The translations under genes were made by a program, and so were the position numbers. Shown here piece after piece: positions 44,818-53,165 of a DNA stretch of 56,319 nucleotides. The notes under the pieces are model-generated. The model saw nothing but the letters and a program-made list of their open reading frames with translations, made no database searches and was not told the DNA's origin. How positions within the stretch are numbered: position 1 is the stretch's first letter; every line of letters starts with the position of its first letter. Source of the DNA: Candidatus Propionivibrio aalborgensis (GTDB taxonomy: Bacteria; Pseudomonadota; Gammaproteobacteria; Burkholderiales; Rhodocyclaceae); the NCBI RefSeq assembly GCF_900089945.1, contig NZ_FLQY01000290.1, forward strand, positions 1 to 56,319, read 5' to 3'.

Positions 44818-47800
44818 TCAAGCCGCCTCATGGATCGCGATTACGGTCGTCGCGTCCGCTGGCCGGCCGCCCAGCCGGCGATGATCTTGGGCCTCGGCAG
44901 CGCTGCCAACGGTGCCGCCCGGCACCGCGTCGAGGTGATCCGCGTTTGCTGCGCGCCAGCGCTCTCCCGGCACCGCGATAGCACGATCCTTCGGGCCATC
45001 GAACTGGAGGTCGCCACGGATGCCGTCATCGGCCATCGCCGCGATCAATCCGGTCGCCATCACGGGCTTTTTGCGGCGCCGTGTAATACGCGATGGACGC
45101 GCGATCTGGTCGATGACACGTTCCTCGTAGTCGATCGCGATGTGCGTACCGAGGAGCCCCGTGCGCGGATCGGCGGCAGGAAGCCGCATCGCCAGCGAAG
45201 TGGTTGCCTCGCCCCCGGCTTGCATGCGCTCGAAGGCGGGGCGCGCGAGCTTCTCGTCCTCACTCAGCGCCTCGTACTGGCCAGGAGCGAAGTCGTCCAG
45301 CAATGGCGCCGCTGTGTTGCTGCGGCCAGCGACGACGATTTCCTTCAGCACGAACATTGCCCCTCCACCTTCCGGCGTCGCAGAGCCGAAACGTGCGAGG
45401 CGCTTGCCGAAGGGCAGCAGACGCTGGTGCAGGGCGACGCCGCCCAGCGGATGGAGAAGGGCGGCGCCACTCGCCCCGGCATCGCGCAGGACAACCATGT
45501 CGGCCGCTTCGGGCGGTGGCAACGTGATCCAGGACTCCAACCGTGCGATCTCCTCTGTCAGCTTGGGCAACAGGTCGATCATCGGCAGCGTGGTTGGCTG
45601 CGGGTCGCCGGCGCGCGCCTCGAACGGAATGCGATGGCGGCCGAGGAAGACGACCTCGACAAAGCCTACGGCATGCCACGGCTTGGTGCCGCTCAGCGTT
45701 GCCATCAGCTGAGCCTGGATCAGTGGTCTTCCGCCGAGCGTGACCTCGATCGTGGCGCCGAGATCGACGATGAAACCGAAAGGATCGAGTTCGATCAGCG
45801 CGTCGAAGAAGATCATCGCTGCGGCACCGAGATCGCCGATGGCGGTCTGAACTTGCGCCGAAAGTTCAGCTCGAGCGCCGAACTGGATCGTGTTCGCCGT
45901 CAGCGCGAGATAGCTCTCGAGCCGGAAGCGCGGGTTCTCGCTGTCGGCGAGCGACAGCGAGAGGCGGCGCAGCACGGGAAATCCCGGCGGTGGCGTGAAG
46001 CGCGGATTGAAGCCGCCAGCCGCCAGCGCGAAGGCCTTGGTCGCACCCCAGCCCAGGCGCAGGGCCATGTCGCCGGTCAGCGTGAAGCCGGCCAGACGAG
46101 AGTCGACGAAAGACGCGTCGATGGACGCCTCGCTCTGATCGAAGTCGAGGATGCCAACGACGTCGAGGCGCAAATCGACGACTGCCGCGTTTTTGTCGGG
46201 CAGCACCGCGCGCATGCGTCCGAGCAGGACGAGGCGCAAGGGTGAGGGCAGTTCCAGAATCAGCGCCGCCTCGATCGTGATGAGTTGCGTCGGGCCCCAG
46301 CCGACTTTGACCATCGGTCCGAACACGAAGCGGCCCTCGGCCGGCGGGAATATCCGCTGCAAGGCGCCGATCAGGCTTGCTGCGTTGGCGAGGGGATCCT
46401 GCGGAAAGAGGATCCCCTCGATCGAGCGGTCGCGCACGCCGTCGCGCAACGGATCGAGCATCATCGTGCGGTTGATGCCGATCAGCCCGCCGATGCCATT
46501 GAGCGTGAAACCGAAGCCGAGCGGCATCGGCGGGAACTCGGCAGTAATGATCAGCAGCAGGGAGAAGCCCCTCTGTCCCGGCGGCAGTCCTGGCAATCGC
46601 GTCGTCAGCAGGGCGATGGCATTGAGCGCGATCTTTTTCTTGATCGAAAGCTGCACGATGCCGCCGTACTGCTCGGCGTCGTGGTCGAAAAAAAGGTAGC
46701 CGCCACCGGACACGGGGCCAGCGTCGATCTTGAGACCGACCCCCGTCGGCGGCTTGAAGCCGATGGTCAGATCGACCGGTCCGGCGTTGCCGGGGCGGAA
46801 TTCGACCGCGAGCTGGAAGCCGATCTCGGTGACCTGGAAGCGCACCGGCCCGACCTTGCCGGAAAACACTGCCGCGGCAAAGGCGCGCAGTGTCGGTGTC
46901 GACTGGTTCGTCGCATCGGCGGCAAGCGCCACGCGCACAGCATCGACCTTGATCGGGCCAAGCGCGAGATCGGGCTTGACGGTCACGTCGAAGCCCGCAC
47001 CACCACGGAAGCTCACCCCGCTACGGCTCGACCATCTCAGCCCAAGATCGATCGGCACGCGCAGGCCGCCGCCGGGCAGCATCTTGGCGAGAAACCCGTC
47101 GACCTTGCCGCCGCCAATCGCAATCGCCAGGCCGTCGAGATCCAGACTGAGCGCCACCTCGCTGTCAGCGGCTGCGGCATCGATCGCCAGCGCGACCGCC
47201 ATGCCGCCCAGCTCGATACCAACCGCGCCGCCGACGTCGACCAAACGCCGCGGCGTCCGCGGGGCGTAGCGCAACGCTGCATCGAAATCGAGGGTCGGGG
47301 GTGCGGCACCAGCGCCTGGATAGCGCAAGGCGATCGCGTCCGGACGCATCACTACGCCGAAGCTCTGCGCGATGTTCGATGCCGCGCCGATCTCGAGCGA
47401 CACATCGCTACTCAAGGGGATCGAGCGCTGCACCTGCGACGGGATCAGTGGCAGCAGGACCAAGCCACCGAGTTTGCCCGCCTCCGGAGGGAGCTCGAGC
47501 AATGACAGGCCGATCTCGACGTGCATTCCGGCCACCTCGGTGTCCACCAGTGGAATCCGCAGCATCATGCCCGGCATACCATCCGGGCCGGCGAAACTCC
47601 GCGCGAGGGGAACCGGGACCCGACCGAGCATTGCCGCCGGCCCGAGGGCGCGGATGATTTCGATGAGGTGGAAGGCGAGCCGGGGGAAGTCGATATCCGG
47701 CGTGCCCCAGCCGTATATGCGCCGCGGCGCGGCGAGCGGATCGCTGACCAGGGTTCCGAATTGGTTGTAATCGAGTCTACGCCGGATATGGCCGGGACGC

Positions 47801-48249
47801 GTGGCGGTCTCGTCGACATAGTCGATGACGAGAATGCCGAGCGTCTCGAGCGCCTGGCTCACGCCGGGCCAGGCAGCGACGAGATAATCGGTCAGCAACT
47901 GCTCGCCGAGACGCTCGCCGACTTCCGCAGCAAAGGTGGCGGGGTCGACTCCGACCGGTGCACCGGCGGAATCGACCGCGTCAATCGCCGTAACGAGGCT
48001 GCGCAGCGCTGTGAACGTCGCCTCGACGGTCTCTGGATCGGGATCGTCGATCAGGGCTTCGACGGCGATCGCCAGCTGCGCGGCATTGCCGCCGAGATCG
48101 ACGAAGTCCTGCGGCAGCGATTCGACCGACCAGCCGAGCCGTAGCATAAAGCGGACGAAGGAGTCGAGATCGGCCGTCGCCTCGCGTAGTGGCGCGAAGG
48201 CGAGTGCGAGATGCTCAGCGATCGCGGCGAGGGTGTCGCGCTCACTCAT
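44818..48249 (-). CDS. DUF6603-type beta-rich protein (gene 2)
   Basis: A protein of 1143 residues from the ATG at 48249, which overlaps the M64 gene by eight bases; 53 upstream codons lie inside that gene and are ignored. The N-terminal 200 residues are helical and acidic. The rest is long alternating hydrophobic/polar beta strands, for example PMPLGFGFTLNGIGGLIGIN near residue 630, which I recognise as the hallmark of DUF6603. I find no cysteine in the sequence and no signal peptide or membrane helix. Such beta architecture could form an elongated hydrophobic groove or sheet, but that is speculation and the family has no known function to me. Confidence 0.75.
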   Translation of the reverse strand: MSERDTLAAIAEHLALAFAPLREATADLDSFVRFMLRLGWSVESLPQDFVDLGGNAAQLAIAVEALIDDPDPETVEATFTALRSLVTAIDAVDSAGAPVGVDPATFAAEVGERLGEQLLTDYLVAAWPGVSQALETLGILVIDYVDETATRPGHIRRRLDYNQFGTLVSDPLAAPRRIYGWGTPDIDFPRLAFHLIEIIRALGPAAMLGRVPVPLARSFAGPDGMPGMMLRIPLVDTEVAGMHVEIGLSLLELPPEAGKLGGLVLLPLIPSQVQRSIPLSSDVSLEIGAASNIAQSFGVVMRPDAIALRYPGAGAAPPTLDFDAALRYAPRTPRRLVDVGGAVGIELGGMAVALAIDAAAADSEVALSLDLDGLAIAIGGGKVDGFLAKMLPGGGLRVPIDLGLRWSSRSGVSFRGGAGFDVTVKPDLALGPIKVDAVRVALAADATNQSTPTLRAFAAAVFSGKVGPVRFQVTEIGFQLAVEFRPGNAGPVDLTIGFKPPTGVGLKIDAGPVSGGGYLFFDHDAEQYGGIVQLSIKKKIALNAIALLTTRLPGLPPGQRGFSLLLIITAEFPPMPLGFGFTLNGIGGLIGINRTMMLDPLRDGVRDRSIEGILFPQDPLANAASLIGALQRIFPPAEGRFVFGPMVKVGWGPTQLITIEAALILELPSPLRLVLLGRMRAVLPDKNAAVVDLRLDVVGILDFDQSEASIDASFVDSRLAGFTLTGDMALRLGWGATKAFALAAGGFNPRFTPPPGFPVLRRLSLSLADSENPRFRLESYLALTANTIQFGARAELSAQVQTAIGDLGAAAMIFFDALIELDPFGFIVDLGATIEVTLGGRPLIQAQLMATLSGTKPWHAVGFVEVVFLGRHRIPFEARAGDPQPTTLPMIDLLPKLTEEIARLESWITLPPPEAADMVVLRDAGASGAALLHPLGGVALHQRLLPFGKRLARFGSATPEGGGAMFVLKEIVVAGRSNTAAPLLDDFAPGQYEALSEDEKLARPAFERMQAGGEATTSLAMRLPAADPRTGLLGTHIAIDYEERVIDQIARPSRITRRRKKPVMATGLIAAMADDGIRGDLQFDGPKDRAIAVPGERWRAANADHLDAVPGGTVGSAAEAQDHRRLGGRPADATTVIAIHEAA

Positions 48250-51055
48250 AAGGGCGTGGCCCGGGGTAGCTCGGATCGTAGAGATCATCGAGCGCGCGAT
48301 GTTTCGAAGGATCGATGCGATCGACCAACCAGTAGCGGCAAACGTGACAGAAAGGCCGATACTCGGCCGTATCCGCCGACAATATCGACTGTGTTCTGGG
48401 CTCTTCAATTGCGCCGCGCATCATGCAATCGCCCGCCGGGTGATAGGCGCCGCAATCGACTCCGAGACCGCCCTGGTAGAGGCCGACGATGTTGTGCCGG
48501 CGGAACGTTGCACGTTCCATTTCCGGCGTGCGGGTTAGTGTTGCGGGTAGATTACTCGGAAACTGTGGAGCGACGGGAGAACTAGCCGCCGTGCAGGGTC
48601 GCATCGGATTGTTCGCCGCAGCGTTCAGCGGGCCGCCGCTCTCGCCAATGTGCGCGAGGATTTCCGGGGCAACGAGTGGCTGCTCCCGCCTGGCCAGGGG
48701 TTCGCTGCCCGGACGCCGCAGCGGAAGCATCAACACTGGCGCAAGCCTGCTCGGGAGAACGTCGAAATCGTAGGTATCGGCCGGCGTGAAGTTCGGGTGG
48801 CACTCAAGCTGAACTTCGTCCCTGGTGATGTCAATGTCAATGATGCGCATCGCGGGTGAACTCCGGGTTCCGGTGGGTCCGAGTAGCGGGCGCTGCCGAA
48901 TCTTGACTTGCATATCGAGAGCGAAGTCGCGAGCATGCTTTTTGCGCAATTGGACATGCACGGTCGTACCGACGATCTCTGGCCGTGCCACCAGTTCGCC
49001 GGCCGCGCGCAGGCGAGCCCACGCCGCCCAGACAATCTTTGAAGGCGAGATCCGTTGGTCGGTAGGGAGCGTCGTTGGAGCATCGTAAGGACCCAGCGGA
49101 TCGCCGGAGCGCCGGAACAGCTCGTATCGCCATTGGCCGTTCGGGAACGCTTTGGGGGGATCCACCTGATCTGTTGGACGTTTGCCGCCGTACTCGTCCA
49201 CGAGGCCGAAGACATGGCCGAGCTCATGCATGATCGGCAGCACCATGTTCGGAGACGCGCCGTGGGCCGGATTGACCATTGACGGTCGCAGCACGAAGGT
49301 CGCCCGTCCGGTTTGGCGCGCCGCCATCTCATCCTCAGTACCGTTGTAGCGCCAGAGCTTCGCCAGCACATGTTTCGGACCGAACACGGTATCCGTTACC
49401 GTCACCGCACCGAAACTCGACGCCCGGCTCAGCACGCAGACGAGGCCGGCGTCTTTGCCGCGCCGGACCGGCGACGGACGCTCCCATACCCGGCCCACCG
49501 GCAAGCGTTGTGGCGCCCCGCCGTCCTTGACGTCGCAATAAAGCGCGCCCACCAACGCTGCGATGTCGCCATCCTCGATCCGGCGACTATCCAATGACGG
49601 CGAATGAGGCGGCCTCCGACCCACAAAGGGGCGTCCCCCAGCCTGCACGGCGAAGAGCGTGTCGCGCGATTCGACGAGGCTACGACCCGCAAGCCGGCGC
49701 CAAGCGGCGAACATAGCTAGATCGATGTTGTTGAACTGTAACGGCAGCACGAAATCGTTCGCCAGCAGTGGCACCAGCCTTGTAAAGGCCGCGGAGTCGG
49801 ACTCACCGACGCCGAAATCAACGAGGACCGGCAGTCCGAGGAACCGGATCAACCGCTCCAGCGTGAGTGCGCCGGCTGTATCTTCCAGATCCGTATCGGG
49901 CACCTCGTCCAGCTTGAACGGGGCATTCCCCAGGGGCGCCAAGTGCTCGCTCAGCAGCGTCGTGCCGCTTTCCTCCGATGCCAGGAATAGCCCCCAGAAA
50001 TTGATCGACTCGCGCAGCAGCTTGAACGGCTGCATGTCCTCGCGCGAAACGATCGGGTCGGCAAGGCGTGCCACCAGCTCGCGGAAGCGCGCCTCCTCGC
50101 CCGCAATAAAGCCATCGGCGAGAAACAGGATGTTGGTCGCGGACTCAAAGTGCTGCGGTCCGGGTCCCGCGATGAAGCTTACCGGCCGCGGAAGGGGCCA
50201 CGCCGCGGCTACATGCGCGCGCACCGGTGCTGACGGCGCGAATCCGGCGGGCAATGCTGGGTGGTTCAGCGTCGCCTGAATGTTGACGGGGCTTGGCGAC
50301 GGCGTACCCGTGCTGCGCAACCGTCCCGATGTGGCGTCAACCTGGACACGCGCCGGGTTGGCGCTGGTCCACGTGAGGCCCAAGCCTTCGATCACGCTTG
50401 GCCACTCAGTGATGTCGGCGGCCACGCCATCGTCGAAATCAGCGAGCAGGCGGGGCGATGCGCCAGCACTGTGGGCGACGACGCGCATCTTCTCGGGTGT
50501 CGGCCACCACTTCCGGATCCGATCATGGATATGGATGCGGATGACCGCGAGCGCTGTTCTTGCGATGGGTGTCGCTGGCCCCGTGCTGCTGCTGTTGCTG
50601 CCACTATTACCGCCGCCCACTGTTACCTCAACGACTACCGGCACACCGAGGGCCGAGCGGTCGTCCCCGACCGGCATCTCTTCCGTGTCCTTGATGTACT
50701 CGACGATCTGAAGCTCCGCCCAGACGAGAAAGTTGCGCATCCGTCGCTGCCCGGTAGCCACGGGCAGCGCGATCACTCGGCCGGTTTCGAGCTCGAAGTC
50801 AATGCCGTTGCCGTGAACAAGCGTCTTGCCCTGTGCCGTCATCGTGTCGGGTCGCGTGCGCTTGAATTCAGGTTCGAGGGAGACGCTCCCCAGACCCACC
50901 GCCGTCTGGAGCGAGGGGGCCAAGGCTCCGATTGGCAAGGACAGTTCGTTGTCGATCGTCACCGTAAGGAGGTCACGCAACGGTAAAGTCGTCATCCCGC
51001 TGAGAACATGGATATCACATTCGAGTGACCATGCGAATCCGGTGACAACTGCCAT
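48242..51055 (-). CDS. M64-type (IgA peptidase-like) metallopeptidase (gene 1)
   Basis: The first gene of the cassette, 937 residues. The zinc site is HELGHVFGLVDEYGG, with His610, Glu611 and His614. The stretch ATNILFLADGFIAGEEARF (about 300-320), followed by MQPFKLLRESINFWGLFLAS, matches the M64 family around the IgA peptidase of Clostridium ramosum. A region of about 290 residues precedes the peptidase, with a Ser/Gly/Asn-rich stretch near residue 150. Many M64 enzymes are secreted, but here I see no signal peptide from the ATG at 51055. A later ATG at 50995 does not create one either. A Cys-rich C-terminal region near residues 890-920 could bind metal. The substrate is unknown. Confidence 0.8.
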   Translation of the reverse strand: MAVVTGFAWSLECDIHVLSGMTTLPLRDLLTVTIDNELSLPIGALAPSLQTAVGLGSVSLEPEFKRTRPDTMTAQGKTLVHGNGIDFELETGRVIALPVATGQRRMRNFLVWAELQIVEYIKDTEEMPVGDDRSALGVPVVVEVTVGGGNSGSNSSSTGPATPIARTALAVIRIHIHDRIRKWWPTPEKMRVVAHSAGASPRLLADFDDGVAADITEWPSVIEGLGLTWTSANPARVQVDATSGRLRSTGTPSPSPVNIQATLNHPALPAGFAPSAPVRAHVAAAWPLPRPVSFIAGPGPQHFESATNILFLADGFIAGEEARFRELVARLADPIVSREDMQPFKLLRESINFWGLFLASEESGTTLLSEHLAPLGNAPFKLDEVPDTDLEDTAGALTLERLIRFLGLPVLVDFGVGESDSAAFTRLVPLLANDFVLPLQFNNIDLAMFAAWRRLAGRSLVESRDTLFAVQAGGRPFVGRRPPHSPSLDSRRIEDGDIAALVGALYCDVKDGGAPQRLPVGRVWERPSPVRRGKDAGLVCVLSRASSFGAVTVTDTVFGPKHVLAKLWRYNGTEDEMAARQTGRATFVLRPSMVNPAHGASPNMVLPIMHELGHVFGLVDEYGGKRPTDQVDPPKAFPNGQWRYELFRRSGDPLGPYDAPTTLPTDQRISPSKIVWAAWARLRAAGELVARPEIVGTTVHVQLRKKHARDFALDMQVKIRQRPLLGPTGTRSSPAMRIIDIDITRDEVQLECHPNFTPADTYDFDVLPSRLAPVLMLPLRRPGSEPLARREQPLVAPEILAHIGESGGPLNAAANNPMRPCTAASSPVAPQFPSNLPATLTRTPEMERATFRRHNIVGLYQGGLGVDCGAYHPAGDCMMRGAIEEPRTQSILSADTAEYRPFCHVCRYWLVDRIDPSKHRALDDLYDPSYPGPRPYE

Positions 51056-51476
51056 CGCGTTTGAACTCAGCGGGAAATGACAGACACTCTACCGGCGCGG
51101 TGCGGGAAATTCAATGGGGCTTTTCCATGGCGTTCTGTGCCATTGAATTGCTGCCTCGAATTGAGCGTGTGGATCGCCCGGGATTTCACGGGCAAATGGC
51201 GACAGTTCTTAATTGCATCGCACACTAAAATTGCAGCGATCAGTCATGTGTTCCGACCAATTAAAGTCGAAAATTGAGGTCAAGAATCCATGCAGGTTGG
51301 AAGTCAGCTGATTATTATGGCGTTGAGTGGAATGTCGAAAACTGACCTGCCGCCAAACGACGAAAGCTCTCCGCAGTTGCATTTACAGTCGAAAACCAGC
51401 CGATGCGATTGCTGCGGTGTCCTTCAGGGTGGGTGCTACGTGGCATCAAGGCTCTTTCAGCCAGGTACGAAGCCGC
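51056..51476. other. AT-richer spacer upstream of the five-gene cassette
   Basis: This 421-base spacer has no supportable gene. It is visibly less GC-rich than the flanking genes, as expected of a promoter region or a junction left by insertion. It contains the inverted repeat at 51108-51149. The word GTCGAAAA occurs three times in the same direction (51266, 51334 and 51388). I could not identify a clear promoter for the cassette or a recognisable insertion-sequence end. Confidence 0.5.
51108..51149. repeat. Inverted repeat upstream of cassette
   Basis: AATTCAATGG (51108-51117) and CCATTGAATT (51140-51149) are perfect ten-base inverted copies separated by 22 bases. They lie 53-94 bases before the start of the M64 gene. 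They could be an operator for a dimeric regulator or form a hairpin in the leader of the cassette message. No regulator gene is adjacent. Confidence 0.6.
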
Positions 51477-51683
51477 TCAGTAATCTGCTTCATAGCCGGT
51501 GTCCACAATCGCCTGGAGAATATCGTCCGGGCTGACAAAGCGGCCATGCTCGACATGCGCTTCACCTTTTTCCAGCGATACCACAATCTGGCCGATGCTT
51601 GGCAGATCCTGAATCGCGTTGGCCACGGCACGCACGCATTCTTCGTTTTTCATTCCACTGATTCTGAAAATAGCGGTTTCCAT
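51477..51683 (-). CDS. Small HMA-fold protein with altered metal motif
   Basis: A 68-residue protein with the heavy-metal-associated fold (METAIFRISGM, then DLPSIGQIVVSLEKGEAHVE and ILQAIVDTGYEADY). In copper chaperones the loop is GMxCxxC. Here it reads GMKNEEC, so the first cysteine is Asn and only the second remains. Metal transfer by the usual two-cysteine mode is therefore unlikely. The ATG at 51683 has AAGGAG at ideal spacing; a longer frame from 51725 lacks one. It lies 20 bases downstream of the Ser/Thr kinase gene on the same strand and is probably co-transcribed with it. Confidence 0.82.
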   Translation of the reverse strand: METAIFRISGMKNEECVRAVANAIQDLPSIGQIVVSLEKGEAHVEHGRFVSPDDILQAIVDTGYEADY

Positions 51684-51703
51684 GAAATCTCCTTGCTTGC
51701 CGT

Positions 51704-53074
51704 TCATTTTTTCTCGGTAGTACATTCCTCAATGCTACCCCAGCGCCCGGGACAGTATTTCCAGCGTGCCTTTTCAGCGCAAATGACCTGCTTGAAAAAG
51801 GCGAGTTGATTGCAAGCGGCCAGATCGGCACGCAAGGCTGTTTGCCAATTGCTGGAGGACTGGCGATTTTTAGCCACGACGGTGGTGTCGCTGGCAGCCT
51901 TTGGTTCTCGGGCTTGAACAGGCGGTTTTGCGCTGGGCACTTGCTCGGTTTTCTTTGACTCTTCAGTTTTTTGCTCGACAACTACCGGTGCTGTGGCGGA
52001 TGGGCTAAGCACCGTGCTGCGGCTGTTGGCTACCGGCAGCGGGGTACTCGGGCGCAGCAGCAATCCGCCGGCGAGCAGCACCAGTGCGGCCAGTGGTATG
52101 CCGTAGCGCAGGGCGCGCGATCCGCTGCCGGGCGCCGATGCTGACGGAGGAACGGTCGTGATTTGCAGGGTGACATCAATAGAATTCCCGGCGGCAGGTT
52201 TTGCCGCTGCCATCGGCACGCTATCCACATGTTTTCTCTGCGGCATCAAGCCGGGGGCGCCACGATAGTTGCGCAGATCGGCGGCCATCTCGGCGGCTGT
52301 CTGATAGCGCTTGTCCGGGTCTTTGGCCAGGGCGCGGGCAACGATCCGGTCGAAACTGGCCGGCAGGCGCGGGTTGCAACTTGAGGGCAGGGGCGGCACG
52401 CTGTTCAGTACCTGATAGAGAACCGCGTTGAGGTTGTCGCCGCTAAAAGGCGGGTGCCCGGTCAGAATTTCGTAGAGCAGGGCGCCCAGTGAGAAAATGT
52501 CTGAACGGCCATCAGCCTTCTGCCCGGCGATCTGTTCCGGCGACATGTATTTCGGTGAGCCGAAAGCCGTGCCCGCTACCGTCTGCGAAGCGCTCGGCAG
52601 GAGGGCGACGCCGAAATCGGCGATCTTCACCGCAGCGTTGTCGAGCACCATGATGTTGGCCGGTTTGATGTCGCGATGCACGACATCGTTGGCGTGGGCA
52701 AAAGCCAGCCCGTCGGCGATCTCGGCGGCAATTTCGGCGATGCGCTCAGGTGCCAGTACCACGCCTGAATCGAGCATCTCGCGCAGTGATCGGCCAGAGA
52801 GAAACTCCATGGCGATGAAGGCCAGATCGTCACTGCGCCCGATATCGTGGATCGTCACAATATTCGGATGATTGAGTCGCCCGGCCGATTTCGCTTCACG
52901 AAAAAAGCGCAGCTCGAATTCCCCGGATTCTTCTGGCGTGAGGCCGGCGAAACTGATCGTCTTGATCGCCACGGTACGCTCGATCAGCGGATCGTGCGCC
53001 TGGTAAACGATACCCATGGCACCGCGCCCCAGCGTAGCGGTGATTCTGTAGCGACCTAGGTGCGTGAGTGGCAT
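51704..53074 (-). CDS. Membrane Ser/Thr protein kinase (PknB-like)
   Basis: A Hanks-type kinase of 456 residues from the ATG at 53074. The kinase domain (about 7-270) shows the glycine loop LGRGAMGIVYQAHD, the ATP lysine in VAIKTI, HRDIKPANIMV with the catalytic Asp, DFGVALL, and SPKYMSPEQIAG. A Ser/Pro linker and a single membrane helix (about 327-344) follow. A periplasmic tail ends in a Cys-containing segment (LAACNQLAFFKQVICAEKARWKYCPG). A further 24 codons upstream are open but do not look native. It is divergent from a PP2C phosphatase and FHA gene, forming a complete kinase-phosphatase-reader set. Confidence 0.92.
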   Translation of the reverse strand: MPLTHLGRYRITATLGRGAMGIVYQAHDPLIERTVAIKTISFAGLTPEESGEFELRFFREAKSAGRLNHPNIVTIHDIGRSDDLAFIAMEFLSGRSLREMLDSGVVLAPERIAEIAAEIADGLAFAHANDVVHRDIKPANIMVLDNAAVKIADFGVALLPSASQTVAGTAFGSPKYMSPEQIAGQKADGRSDIFSLGALLYEILTGHPPFSGDNLNAVLYQVLNSVPPLPSSCNPRLPASFDRIVARALAKDPDKRYQTAAEMAADLRNYRGAPGLMPQRKHVDSVPMAAAKPAAGNSIDVTLQITTVPPSASAPGSGSRALRYGIPLAALVLLAGGLLLRPSTPLPVANSRSTVLSPSATAPVVVEQKTEESKKTEQVPSAKPPVQAREPKAASDTTVVAKNRQSSSNWQTALRADLAACNQLAFFKQVICAEKARWKYCPGRWGSIEECTTEKK

Positions 53075-53165
53075 TGGCTGGATGAGCAGTATGTGTGCAT
53101 GATGAAAGTGATGTGCCGCAAGCGCAGACTTCGATTTCGCCTGCAAAGGCGGTCAGGAATCCAGG

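Noticed and set aside
44695-47505. Two long plus-strand open frames (516 and 406 codons) opposite the DUF6603 gene
   Set aside because: Their translations are rich in Arg, Gln and Glu without domains. The minus-strand gene is continuous, has family motifs and is coupled to its neighbours.
51077-51277. 66-codon plus-strand frame in the spacer before the cassette
   Set aside because: It has no ribosome-binding site, no recognisable domain and sits across the inverted repeat.
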